Source: Candidatus Avelusimicrobium fimicolum (GTDB lineage: Bacteria > Elusimicrobiota > Elusimicrobia > Elusimicrobiales > Elusimicrobiaceae). Taken from it: DNA of 17,788 nt. This document shows, piece after piece, positions 5,571 to 13,079 of this stretch (the first letter of the stretch is position 1; every line of letters starts with the position of its first letter). The translations under genes were made by a program, and so were the position numbers. The stretch covers positions 1 to 17,788 of the forward strand of contig UQJU01000026.1 of assembly GCA_900541355.1 (NCBI GenBank). The letters are read 5' to 3'. The notes beneath the pieces were generated by a model. That model was not told where the DNA came from. It saw nothing but the letters and a program-made list of their open reading frames with translations, and did no database searches.

Positions 5571-8054
5571 ATGCAAAGGAAATTTCTTGTTTCGGGAATG
5601 ACTTGTTCCGCTTGCCAGGCGCACGTGGAAAAAGCCGTGTCGCTCATACCCGGGGTGCACTCGGCGGTTGTCAATTTATTACAAAATACCTTGTATGTAG
5701 AGTATGATGAGGATAAATTAGTTCCGGCAGACATTGTGTCCGCCGTGCGCCGGGCGGGATATGATGTGCCCGCAGAAAAACAAAATACGGCGCCGCAAGC
5801 CTTAGCGCAAGCGCAGGCTGAAACATTAAAGATGCGTTTTTGGTTTTCTCTCGGGTTTTTATTGCCTTTAATGTATGTGAATATGGGGCATATGGCGGGC
5901 GGATTAGTGCCTGCTGGCATTATGCACAATCCGGGCATCTTTGTTTTGGTGCAATTTTTGTTGGTACTTCCGGTGCTTTTTTTAAACCGCCAATTTTTTA
6001 CGCGCGGGCTAAAACAACTTTTTTTAGGCGCGCCCAATATGGATAGTTTGGTGGCTTTGGGTTCAGGGGCGGCGGTTATCAGCGGGGTGTGGACGCTCTT
6101 TAAAGTGTTGTATTTAATGCAACCCGAAAATTGGAGCGCCGCATTTGAAACGGCGGGTAACTTGTATTTTGAATCAGCCGCAATGATTTTAACCTTAGTT
6201 ACCTTGGGTAAATGGCTGGAAGCGCGGGCCAAGGTCAAAACGTCCGCTGCTATTTCCGCCTTGGTGCGGCTGTTACCTGCCCAAGCCACGGTCATACGAA
6301 GCGGCCAAGAAGTGCAAATTCCCGTAGAAGGGGTCGTCCCGGGGGATATATTGGCGGTGCGCTCCGGGGAACGGATTGCCGCGGACGGCGAAATTACGCA
6401 AGGGAGCGGCTGGACGGATGAGTCCGTCTTGACGGGAGAGAGCGTGCCGCAGGATAAAACCGCAGGGGCCAAGGTGGCGGCAGGAACGCTTTTGACAAAC
6501 GGCTATTTGCAGGTGCGTGTGCTCCGCACAGGCAAGGATACCACGCTTTCGCAAATTATTAGTTTGGTGGAAGCCGCTTCGGGCAGTAAAGCCCCTATCG
6601 CAAGACTAGCCGACCGAGTGAGCGCGGTGTTTGTGCCGGCAGTATTGGGGATAGCCTTACTTACGGTGGTTGTATGGCTGTTTGCCGGGCAAGATTTTTC
6701 ATTTGCCTTGTCGGCGGCGATTTCGGTATTGGTTATTTCCTGTCCGTGTGCGTTGGGGCTTGCCACGCCCACGGCTATTATGGTAGGCACGGGCACAGCG
6801 GCCCGCAACGGGATTTTAGTCAAAAGTGCGGCCGTATTGGAACAGGCCAATCGGATTACTACGGTAGTGCTGGATAAAACAGGCACCGTTACCACGGGGA
6901 AAATGCAAGTGGCTGCCGTGTTGCCCGCCAAGGGGATAACGGAGGAGGAGTTAATCAGCCAAGCGGCCGGGTTGGAACAATTTTCCCAACATCCGTTTGC
7001 GCGGGCCTTGGTGCAATACTCAAAAAGTAAAAATATATCCTTGCCCTCAGGGGAAAATTTTGCATTGGAACCTGGTTGCGGGGTTATAGCTCAGGTGGGA
7101 GGGGAAACCTTGCGCGGCGGAAATTTAAAATGGCTGAGTGCTTGCGGTATAGAAATTCCCCAAGGGGATAACCTGTCTGCCGGGGCCGCACAGGGCGGTA
7201 AAATCCCTATCTTTTTTGCGCGTGGGAAAAAATATTTGGGTGCGGTGCTGTATGCGGACACCATAAAACCTACGGCGGCGGAAACGGTGGCGCAACTCAA
7301 ACAAAAGGGGCTTAAAACTGTGCTTTTAACGGGCGATAACGAACTAACCGCGCGTGAAGTGGCCCGCCAAACGGGGATTGAAACTGTTATTGCGGGTGTG
7401 TTGCCGCAGGACAAGGAGGCTGTTATCAGCCGTTTGCAAGCATCAGGCGAAGTGGTGGCTATGGCTGGAGACGGTGTGAATGATGCGCCGGCTTTGGTGC
7501 GGGCCGATGTGGGTATTTCGTTCGGAAACGGTACGGATGTAGCGGCGGAATCGGCCGATATGGTACTATTAAAGAACGATTTGACGGGCGTGTTAGTTGC
7601 CTTGGAATTAAGCCGCGCGGTGCTAAATAACATAAAGGAAAATTTATTTTGGGCATTCTTTTATAACATACTGGCAATACCTTTGGCGGCGGGTGTGTTA
7701 TACGGGCCGCTAGGGTGGAAACTAAACCCAATGGTGGCGGCTGCGGCAATGAGTTTCAGTTCGGTGTGTGTAGTTACTAATGCGCTCCGGCTGCGTTTTT
7801 TTAAACCGGCAGAGGTGAAAAATAAACAGACAAAAGGGGAAAAGCATATGCGTAAAACATTAATTATTGAAGGAATGGTCTGCGGACATTGTGCCGCCCG
7901 CGTGGAACGCGCCTTAAATGCGCTTCCGGGTGTGGAAGCCCGCGTTAATCTGGGCAAAAAAATGGCGGTGGTGGAATCGGCGGCTGCACTAGATGAGGAA
8001 GTCCTCAAAAAAACAGTGCAAGATGCCGGGTATGAGGTAGTTTCTATCCAATAG
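5571..8054 (+). CDS. copA: Copper(I)-exporting P-type ATPase with N- and C-terminal HMA domains
   Basis: An 827-residue P1B-type ATPase pumping Cu(I) (or Ag(I)) out of the cytoplasm at the cost of ATP. Order: N-terminal HMA domain with GMTCSAC (9-15), membrane helices from about 90, actuator TGES (288-291), CPC metal site in helix 6 (391-393), phosphorylation motif DKTGTVT (435-441), HP (474-475), TGDN (587-590), GDGVND (633-638), then YN (698-699) and MSFSS (727-731) in the last helices. CPC, YN and MxxSS together mark the Cu(I) subgroup. The body ends near residue 750. A charged linker leads to a second HMA domain with CGHC (771-774), which resembles a free CopZ. The start is ATG 5571, preceded by AGGGGG, as an in-frame TTG at 5520 lies in the promoter. 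The gene stands alone and ends in a strong hairpin. Confidence 0.95.
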   Translation: MQRKFLVSGMTCSACQAHVEKAVSLIPGVHSAVVNLLQNTLYVEYDEDKLVPADIVSAVRRAGYDVPAEKQNTAPQALAQAQAETLKMRFWFSLGFLLPLMYVNMGHMAGGLVPAGIMHNPGIFVLVQFLLVLPVLFLNRQFFTRGLKQLFLGAPNMDSLVALGSGAAVISGVWTLFKVLYLMQPENWSAAFETAGNLYFESAAMILTLVTLGKWLEARAKVKTSAAISALVRLLPAQATVIRSGQEVQIPVEGVVPGDILAVRSGERIAADGEITQGSGWTDESVLTGESVPQDKTAGAKVAAGTLLTNGYLQVRVLRTGKDTTLSQIISLVEAASGSKAPIARLADRVSAVFVPAVLGIALLTVVVWLFAGQDFSFALSAAISVLVISCPCALGLATPTAIMVGTGTAARNGILVKSAAVLEQANRITTVVLDKTGTVTTGKMQVAAVLPAKGITEEELISQAAGLEQFSQHPFARALVQYSKSKNISLPSGENFALEPGCGVIAQVGGETLRGGNLKWLSACGIEIPQGDNLSAGAAQGGKIPIFFARGKKYLGAVLYADTIKPTAAETVAQLKQKGLKTVLLTGDNELTAREVARQTGIETVIAGVLPQDKEAVISRLQASGEVVAMAGDGVNDAPALVRADVGISFGNGTDVAAESADMVLLKNDLTGVLVALELSRAVLNNIKENLFWAFFYNILAIPLAAGVLYGPLGWKLNPMVAAAAMSFSSVCVVTNALRLRFFKPAEVKNKQTKGEKHMRKTLIIEGMVCGHCAARVERALNALPGVEARVNLGKKMAVVESAAALDEEVLKKTVQDAGYEVVSIQ
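7848..8054 (+). CDS. Possible nested CopZ-like copper chaperone (internal in-frame start in copA)
   Basis: An in-frame ATG at 7848 (Met760 of CopA) is preceded at 7833-7840 by the purine-rich AAAGGGGA, about seven bases away, a good ribosome-binding site in a linker that otherwise has no obvious need for it. Translation from here gives 68 residues, the size of free CopZ/Atx1-type chaperones, starting MRKTLIIEGMVCGHC and ending at the copA stop. The domain has the beta-alpha-beta-beta-alpha-beta pattern and a CxxC copper site, with GMVCGHC at residues 9-15 of the short product. I infer that a separate copZ once followed copA and was joined by loss of the copA stop codon, keeping its translation signal. 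Whether the short protein is made cannot be told from sequence. Confidence 0.5.
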   Translation: MRKTLIIEGMVCGHCAARVERALNALPGVEARVNLGKKMAVVESAAALDEEVLKKTVQDAGYEVVSIQ

Positions 8055-8075
8055 ATTCTTACCCGTTTATAAAAC

Positions 8076-8105
8076 AGGCCGGGCGGCACAAGCGCCCGGC
8101 CTTTA
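8076..8105 (+). terminator. Terminator hairpin after copA
   Basis: AGGCCGGGCG (8076-8085) pairs perfectly with CGCCCGGCCT (8093-8102) around a seven-base loop, followed by only three or four T's. A strong stem with a short U-tract; the nadE -10 box begins immediately after. Confidence 0.7.
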
Positions 8106-8109
8106 TAAT

Positions 8110-8118
8110 TGATAAAAT
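8110..8118 (+). promoter_or_regulatory. Extended -10 promoter of nadE
   Basis: TGATAAAAT (TG-n-TAAAAT). No -35 box is recognisable, because the upstream region is occupied by the copA terminator. The predicted start near 8125 leaves a leader of about 28 bases containing AAGGAG at 8136-8141, eleven bases before the ATG. Confidence 0.6.
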
Positions 8119-8152
8119 AAAATTAGATATCCCACAAGGAGACTTATATCCT

Positions 8153-10084
8153 ATGAGCCATTTTGGTTTTGTAAAAGTAGCGGCAGGCGTGCCGCTTGTA
8201 AAAGTAGCCGATACGGCTTTCAATGCCGCCCAACTGGAACATTTAATTAGCCAAGCCGCCCAGCAAGGAGTGCGCGTAGTTGTATTTCCCGAATTATGTT
8301 TAACGGGATACACTTGTGGGGATTTGTTTTTAAAACCGCTTTTGGCCCAAGCCGCAGAGCGGGTGTTGGGGGCTCTTTTGCGCCGCACGGAAGGGCAGGA
8401 TATTATTTTTATAGTGGGGCTGCCGGTCCTGGCGGACAATGCCTTATTAAATGCGGCGGCGGTATGTTACCGCGGCGAAATTTTGGGAGTAGTGCCGAAA
8501 ACCTATTTGCCCAATTATAAAGAATTTTATGAACAGCGTTGGTTTACCTCTGCCTTAGAGTGGGGCGGCAACGAAGTAACCTTGTGCGGTATGCCTGTTC
8601 CCGCCGGGACAGATTTGCTGTTTGAAGCGGGCGGGATGAAATTTGGCATAGAAATTTGCGAAGATTTGTGGGCAGTTATTCCGCCGTCCTCCCGGTTGGC
8701 CTTGCAGGGGGCGGACGTGATTTTTAATTTGTCTGCCAGCAACGCTTTGACGGGCAAACACGCCTATGTGCGCGAACTTGTCGCCCAACAATCGGCCCGC
8801 TGTTTGTGCGGTTATGTGTATGCTTCGTGCGGGTTTGGGGAGTCCACTACTGACGTGGTATTTGCCTCTAACGCGCTTATTTACGAAAACGGAACACCTC
8901 TTGCGTTTGCGGAGCGTTTTTCCGCCGAAGCGCAACTTGTATCAGCCGAAATTGACGTGGAACGTCTGCGTGCGGAGCGCTTGATAAATACCACTTTCCG
9001 CGCAGACAGCGCGTTTGAAACGGCGGATCCGTACGAACTGATAGAATCCGGACAACCTGTTTTTCCTATTACGCATTTAGAGCGGTTTGTGTCGCCCACT
9101 CCTTTTGTGCCGCGCGGAAGCCGGTTGGACGAAAATTGCCAAGAAATTTTTAATATCCAGGTAATGGGGTTAGCGACACGCATTAAAAACGCGCACGCCC
9201 AAACGGCGGTTATCGGCATTTCCGGCGGGTTAGATTCCACGTTGGCTTTACTTGTTTGCGCAAAGACCTTTGATAAACTCGGTTTGCCGCGTACGGGTAT
9301 TGTCGGCGTAACGATGCCGGGCTTCGGCACAACGGACAGGACCTATCAAAATGCTCTTGCGTTAATGAAAAATTTGGGTATTACCTGGCGGGAAGTAAGC
9401 ATAAAAAAAGCGTGCCAACAGCACTTTGCCGATATCGGACACGACGAAAAAGTGAAGGACGTTACTTACGAAAACACCCAAGCGCGCGAACGCACCCAAA
9501 TTTTAATGGATATTGCCAATCAAACAGGCGGTATGGTAATCGGTACGGGAGATTTGTCCGAATTAGCCCTCGGGTGGGCCACCTATAATGGCGACCATAT
9601 GTCTATGTACGGAGTCAATGCGGGGGTGCCAAAAACCTTGGTGCGCTCGCTCGTGCTGTGGGCCGCCCAACACGAAACGGACAAGCAAACACAGGCTGTT
9701 TTGCAAGATATCGCGGCCACACCGATTAGTCCCGAACTGTTGCCTGCCGACGCACAGGGCCAAATTGCGCAAAAAACAGAGGATTTAGTCGGCCCGTATG
9801 AATTGCACGATTTCTTTTTGTTCTATTTCCTGCGTTATGGCTTTTCCCCTGCCAAAATTTATTTTTTGGCACATCAAGCCTTTTCCAAGAAATTTGATTC
9901 GGCAACTATTAAGAAATGGCTCAAAGTGTTTTTCCGCCGGTTCTTTGCCCAGCAGTTTAAACGCTCCTGTTTGCCAGACGGCCCGAAAGTAGGTGCGGTG
10001 GCTTTATCTCCGCGCGGGGATTGGCGTATGCCCAGCGATGCAAGCTCGGACGTATGGTTAGCCGAAGCGGAAAACCTGCGCTAA
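8153..10084 (+). CDS. nadE: Glutamine-dependent NAD(+) synthetase
   Basis: A 643-residue, two-domain cytoplasmic enzyme making NAD+ from deamido-NAD+ with ATP, and ammonia released from glutamine. The N-terminal nitrilase-type glutaminase (about 1-290) shows its Glu-Lys-Cys triad in FPELCLTGY (Glu47), VPKTYLPNY (Lys116) and GIEICEDLW (Cys169). The C-terminal synthetase has the ATP-pyrophosphatase loop GISGGLDST (355-363), TMPGFGTTDRTYQNA (387-401) and the GTGDLSELALGW...YNGDHMSMYGVN substrate region (464-489). Length and order match the fused glutamine-using form, not the short ammonia-only NadE. AAGGAG sets the start, with a somewhat long 11-base spacing. Single-gene unit, convergent with deoB. 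Confidence 0.95.
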   Translation: MSHFGFVKVAAGVPLVKVADTAFNAAQLEHLISQAAQQGVRVVVFPELCLTGYTCGDLFLKPLLAQAAERVLGALLRRTEGQDIIFIVGLPVLADNALLNAAAVCYRGEILGVVPKTYLPNYKEFYEQRWFTSALEWGGNEVTLCGMPVPAGTDLLFEAGGMKFGIEICEDLWAVIPPSSRLALQGADVIFNLSASNALTGKHAYVRELVAQQSARCLCGYVYASCGFGESTTDVVFASNALIYENGTPLAFAERFSAEAQLVSAEIDVERLRAERLINTTFRADSAFETADPYELIESGQPVFPITHLERFVSPTPFVPRGSRLDENCQEIFNIQVMGLATRIKNAHAQTAVIGISGGLDSTLALLVCAKTFDKLGLPRTGIVGVTMPGFGTTDRTYQNALALMKNLGITWREVSIKKACQQHFADIGHDEKVKDVTYENTQARERTQILMDIANQTGGMVIGTGDLSELALGWATYNGDHMSMYGVNAGVPKTLVRSLVLWAAQHETDKQTQAVLQDIAATPISPELLPADAQGQIAQKTEDLVGPYELHDFFLFYFLRYGFSPAKIYFLAHQAFSKKFDSATIKKWLKVFFRRFFAQQFKRSCLPDGPKVGAVALSPRGDWRMPSDASSDVWLAEAENLR

Positions 10085-10102
10085 TGCGTTTTGATGCACA
10101 AA

Positions 10103-10136
10103 AAACAGCCCCGGGAATTATTACCCGGGGCTGTTT
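10103..10136. terminator. Bidirectional terminator between nadE and deoB
   Basis: AAACAGCCCCGGG (10103-10115) pairs perfectly with CCCGGGGCTGTTT (10124-10136) around an eight-base loop. The flanking A-run on the left gives a T-run for minus-strand transcripts, and the stem itself ends in TTT for plus-strand ones. It serves both convergent genes. Confidence 0.9.
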
Positions 10137-10139
10137 GCG

Positions 10140-11348
10140 TTAGTCGTTTAGAAAACTCTTGCCAAATTTAAGGGACGGCAATTTAAAATAGTCCGCTATC
10201 GTTTGGCCAATGTCGGCGTAAGTATCTCGCCCGCCGAGAAAAGCCGGCTTTATATTGGGGCCGAACATAATCACCGGGACGTGCTCGCGTGTATGGTCAG
10301 TACCTTTGTAGGTGGGGTCGCAGCCGTGGTCGGCGGTAATAAAAGCGATGTCGCCTTCTTTCATTTGCGCGGCCAATTCCGGTAATCGTTTATCAAAATA
10401 TTCCAATCCGCCCGCATATCCGGCTACGTCGCGGCGGTGGCCCCAAGTCATATCAAAATCCACAAAGTTGGTAAACGTCAGGCTGAAATCGGGCGCGTTA
10501 TTGGCTTCTTGCAAGGTTACGTTCCAAAGTTCTTCCAAGCCGGAGGCTTTGACGGCCCGGGTAATACCCTGTTTGGCGAAAATATCCGAAATTTTACCAA
10601 CGGAAATAACCTCACCGCCCGCGTTTTTAATTTCATCTAAAACCGTAGGCATCGGCGGTTTTACGGAATAATCGTGGCGGTTTTTGGTGCGTTTAAATTC
10701 TCCCCGTTTTTCACCCTCAAACGGGCGGGCAATCACACGCGCAATATTGTACGGCGCGACGTGCTTGAAAGCAATTTCACACAGTTTATATAAGCGGTCC
10801 AAGCCGAAATGTTTTTCGCTCGCGGCAATCTGAAACACGCTGTCGGCTGATGTATAGCAGATGGGTTTTCCTGTTTTAATATGTTCTTCGCCCAGTTCAT
10901 CAATAATCACCGTACCGCTGGCCGCCGTATTGCCTAAAATGCCGGGCAGTTCCGCTTCGTCGCAAATCTTTTTGATAAGTTCAGCCGGGAACGAAGGGTA
11001 ATCCGGCTTGAAATAGCCCCACTCAAACTGTACGGGCGAACCGGCCATTTCCCAATGCCCGGAGGAGGTGTCTTTGCCGTGGCTGATTTCCCGCATAAAA
11101 CCATATTTAGACGGCAAATCAATCTTTGCCCCTTCCTGCGTGCCTGCTTGCGGGGCACGGCCGGTGGAGGCTTCGGCTGCTTTTAACAAGCCAAGTTTTG
11201 CCAAATTGGGTACTTTTAGACCGCCCTGTGCGGCGGCAATGTGGCCTAATGTATCGGCACCGCTGTCTCCAAATTTAGCGGCATCTTCTGCTCCGCCAAT
11301 GCCGAAAGAGTCCATCATCAAAATAACTGCACGTCCTTTTTGAGCCAT
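10140..11348 (-). CDS. deoB: Phosphopentomutase
   Basis: A 402-residue member of the alkaline-phosphatase/metalloenzyme superfamily. It interconverts (deoxy)ribose-1-phosphate and (deoxy)ribose-5-phosphate, linking nucleoside breakdown to the pentose phosphate pathway. Metal- and substrate-site motifs are visible: MMDSFGIGGAEDA (11-23, Asp13), ADTLGH (31-36), GKDTSSGHWEMAG (91-103), and near the C-terminus TADHGCDP (338-345) and GTDHTREHVPV (349-359) with the Asp/His ligands of the two Mn(II) ions. The start is ATG 11348 with a GGAGG ribosome-binding site. Longer in-frame readings extend upstream through the promoter and are rejected. No nucleoside phosphorylase or deoxyribose aldolase gene is adjacent, so it stands outside a deo operon here. 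Confidence 0.95.
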   Translation of the reverse strand: MAQKGRAVILMMDSFGIGGAEDAAKFGDSGADTLGHIAAAQGGLKVPNLAKLGLLKAAEASTGRAPQAGTQEGAKIDLPSKYGFMREISHGKDTSSGHWEMAGSPVQFEWGYFKPDYPSFPAELIKKICDEAELPGILGNTAASGTVIIDELGEEHIKTGKPICYTSADSVFQIAASEKHFGLDRLYKLCEIAFKHVAPYNIARVIARPFEGEKRGEFKRTKNRHDYSVKPPMPTVLDEIKNAGGEVISVGKISDIFAKQGITRAVKASGLEELWNVTLQEANNAPDFSLTFTNFVDFDMTWGHRRDVAGYAGGLEYFDKRLPELAAQMKEGDIAFITADHGCDPTYKGTDHTREHVPVIMFGPNIKPAFLGGRDTYADIGQTIADYFKLPSLKFGKSFLND

Positions 11349-11375
11349 AAAATATACCTCCAAGACTTTTCTTTT

Positions 11376-11381
11376 ATTATA
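11376..11381 (-). promoter_or_regulatory. -10 box of deoB
   Basis: A perfect TATAAT on the minus strand, 27 bases before the ATG. TTAGAC, 18 bases further upstream (about 11400-11405), may act as a weak -35. GGAGG follows in the leader, eight to nine bases before the ATG. Confidence 0.65.
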
Positions 11382-11390
11382 CCCAAAAAA

Positions 11391-11414
11391 GGCCGGGCCG
11401 TCTAACCCGGTTTT
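11391..11414. terminator. Short hairpin with T-runs on both sides between divergent promoters
   Basis: CCGGG (11393-11397) pairs with CCCGG (11406-11410), followed on the plus strand by TTTT and on the minus strand by CC then six T's. It lies just upstream of the deoB -10 box and before that of the next gene, so it could stop stray transcripts in both directions. The stem is short, so confidence is limited. Confidence 0.35.
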
Positions 11415-11436
11415 GAACACGCGCCACAGCGCAAAA

Positions 11437-11445
11437 TGATATAGT
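11437..11445 (+). promoter_or_regulatory. Extended -10 promoter of the 175-residue gene
   Basis: TGATATAGT (TG-n-TATAGT), with no convincing -35 box. The predicted start near 11452 gives a leader of about 19 bases carrying AAGGGGGG. Confidence 0.6.
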
Positions 11446-11470
11446 ATATAGGAAACAAGGGGGGATACTT

Positions 11471-11998
11471 ATGAAACAAGCCTATATGAATATGCGGAAT
11501 TTTTGGCTGGATGTAAAAAATTTGGAAAACCGTAAAGGTGTGATTGAAATCGGCCCGGATGAGATTTCTGTTGCGGGAATTGAAATGGCCTTTTTGGACG
11601 GCGCGGAAACAAAACATTTGTTTTTAGCGACTAATTCTCTGGGCGACAGCAGTTTATATTTTGAAAATAATAGCAAAAGCGGTTTGGGCGGTGTAATCGG
11701 CGGGCACGGACACGAAGCCTTGCAAGAAGCCGCCGCGCGTATGTTGGCCCACGCCAGTAAATTAACAGGCAAAATGACACCTTTGCCGCTAGGAAGCGAA
11801 ATGCCCGCGCCTACTTCGCCGGCTATGGTACGCTTATTTGCAGTATCTAAAAAGAAACTGTTTCATATTGAAATTGCGGAAACGGAACTGCGCAAACCGG
11901 AAAATGATTTCTATCCGTTTTTTGCCTACTCCCAACAAACCTTGGGATTTTTCCGCCAACAGGAAACGGCCGCTTCCGCCAAAGAAGCGCACTCGTAA
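11471..11998 (+). CDS. Hypothetical protein, 175 residues
   Basis: I do not recognise this family. The gene looks real: it has its own extended -10 promoter, an AAGGGGGG ribosome-binding site six bases before the ATG, a following hairpin terminator, and codon use like its neighbours. The product appears cytoplasmic, with no signal peptide or membrane helix. The first part alternates short strand-like stretches (KGVIEIGPDEISVAGIEM, HLFLATNSLGD). It is followed by a Gly/His-rich turn, GLGGVIGGHGHEAL (about 71-84), an Ala-rich helix, a Pro-rich stretch (PLPLGSEMPAPTSP) and a second strand-like stretch (MVRLFAVSKKKLFHIEIAE). The tail is Gln/Ala/Glu-rich. The His pair in GGHGHE could bind metal, but that is speculation. 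Flanked by deoB (divergent) and a glycosyltransferase (convergent), so context gives no functional hint. Confidence 0.75.
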   Translation: MKQAYMNMRNFWLDVKNLENRKGVIEIGPDEISVAGIEMAFLDGAETKHLFLATNSLGDSSLYFENNSKSGLGGVIGGHGHEALQEAAARMLAHASKLTGKMTPLPLGSEMPAPTSPAMVRLFAVSKKKLFHIEIAETELRKPENDFYPFFAYSQQTLGFFRQQETAASAKEAHS

Positions 11999-12012
11999 AC
12001 GGATTTATTTCC

Positions 12013-12044
12013 AAAAAAGCCGCCTTATTACGGGGCGGCTTTTT
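12013..12044. terminator. Bidirectional terminator between the 175-residue gene and the glycosyltransferase
   Basis: GCCGCC (12019-12024) pairs with GGCGGC (12034-12039), flanked by AAAAAA on the left and TTTTT on the right, so it gives a T-run in both reading directions. It sits between two convergent stop codons. Confidence 0.85.
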
Positions 12045-12047
12045 GCG

Positions 12048-12980
12048 TTATTGGCAATTTATTTTTTCATCTATAATATACAACGGGCGTTGTTTTACTT
12101 CCATAAAAGTCCGGCCTAAATATTCGCCGATAACCCCCAGGGAAATAAGTTGTACGCCGCTGAAAAACAAAATCGCCACCATTAAAGACGAGTACCCGCT
12201 CACCGGGTTGCCAAAGATAATTTTTTTAGCCGCCACCCACAGCGCATACAAAAACGCAAAGAGCGAAACTGAAAAGCCGAAATAGGTCCATAAACGCAAC
12301 GGTATGGTAGTAGAAGCGGTTATGCCTTCCAGCGCAAAGTTCCACAGCCGCCAGTAATTCCACTTGGTTTTGCCCGCTTGGCGGGCCTGGCGCACAAAGG
12401 GTATAGAAACAGACTTGAAACCTACCCAGTTAAAAAGCCCCTTCATAAAGCGTTCCCTTTCCGGAAGTTGCAAAAGGGCCTGCACCACGCGCTGGCTGAT
12501 TAGGCGACAATCCCCGGCGTTTTCGGGCATTGGGCGGGTGGAAATAAAGTTGTAGAACTTATAAAAAGCATTTGCGCTAATGCGTTTTAGCCCAGAGTCC
12601 GTTTGGCGGTTTTGGCGGGTGCCGTAAACCACGTCATAGCCTTCTTTAAATTTTTCCAAAAAAGCGGGGATGAGTTCCGGCGGGTCCTGCAAGTCCGCAT
12701 CCATTACAATAGCCGCATCGGCTTGGACGGCCTCATTTAGTCCGGCGGTCAGCGCGGCTTCCTTACCAAAATTGCGGGATAACGAGATTACCTTTACATA
12801 TTTGTTACGGGCAGACAAGTCTTTTAAGTAAGAGCGAGTTCCGTCTGTGCTCCCGTCATTTACAAAAATGTACTCAAAGCGGAAACCGTTTTCTTTTTGC
12901 AAAACAGGTTCTACTGCCTGCCAAAATACAGGCAGGGCTTCTTCTTCATTATAGGCAGGCACAATTAAGGCTATTTTCAT
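12048..12980 (-). CDS. Membrane-anchored family 2 glycosyltransferase, GtrB/DPM1-like
   Basis: A 310-residue GT-A enzyme that probably moves a sugar from a nucleotide sugar to polyprenyl phosphate on the cytoplasmic face of the inner membrane, as GtrB/YfdH and dolichol-phosphate-mannose synthases do. Visible are the start IALIVPAYNEEE (3-14), VNDGSTDGT (40-48), SLSRNFGKEAALTAG (66-80), the metal-binding DADLQDPPEL (94-103) and the QAGKTKWNYW segment (201-210) with the acceptor-side basic residues. Two C-terminal membrane helices follow (about 231-251 and 263-285). Length is that of GtrB (about 305). The start is ATG 12980, because the family begins directly at this motif; longer upstream readings cross the promoter. 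There is no neighbouring flippase or GtrC-type gene, so the end product (lipid A, O-antigen or other envelope glycan) is unknown. Confidence 0.9.
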   Translation of the reverse strand: MKIALIVPAYNEEEALPVFWQAVEPVLQKENGFRFEYIFVNDGSTDGTRSYLKDLSARNKYVKVISLSRNFGKEAALTAGLNEAVQADAAIVMDADLQDPPELIPAFLEKFKEGYDVVYGTRQNRQTDSGLKRISANAFYKFYNFISTRPMPENAGDCRLISQRVVQALLQLPERERFMKGLFNWVGFKSVSIPFVRQARQAGKTKWNYWRLWNFALEGITASTTIPLRLWTYFGFSVSLFAFLYALWVAAKKIIFGNPVSGYSSLMVAILFFSGVQLISLGVIGEYLGRTFMEVKQRPLYIIDEKINCQ

Positions 12981-12986
12981 ACAGAG

Positions 12987-12995
12987 ATTATAGCA
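12987..12995 (-). promoter_or_regulatory. Extended -10 promoter of the glycosyltransferase, likely leaderless
   Basis: TGCTATAAT on the minus strand is a perfect extended -10. The last base of the hexamer (12987) is seven bases before the A of the ATG (12980), so transcription should begin at the start codon. There is no room for a ribosome-binding site, and none is present. Confidence 0.7.
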
Positions 12996-13036
12996 TAAAA
13001 GCCGGGCAGATTTATTCCGGTAAAAGCCCGTATAAT

Positions 13037-13045
13037 TGATATAAT
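13037..13045 (+). promoter_or_regulatory. Extended -10 promoter of the Cache-GGDEF-EAL gene
   Basis: TGATATAAT is a consensus extended -10 (TG-n-TATAAT) without a clear -35. Transcription would start near 13052, giving a leader of about 28 bases that carries GGGAGG at 13069-13074. It is divergent from the glycosyltransferase promoter, about 45 bases away. Confidence 0.65.
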
Positions 13046-13079
13046 AAATTGTGCAAACCCGGCCTAGCGGGAGGATGGT

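Noticed and set aside
5520..5571. CueR- or CsoR-type copper operator upstream of copA
   Set aside because: Spacer is 17 bases, not 19, and I see no inverted repeat over the -35/-10 region.
11349..11420. 24-residue N-terminal extension of deoB
   Set aside because: It spans the -10 box and SD of deoB; the enzyme begins normally at the ATG of 11348.
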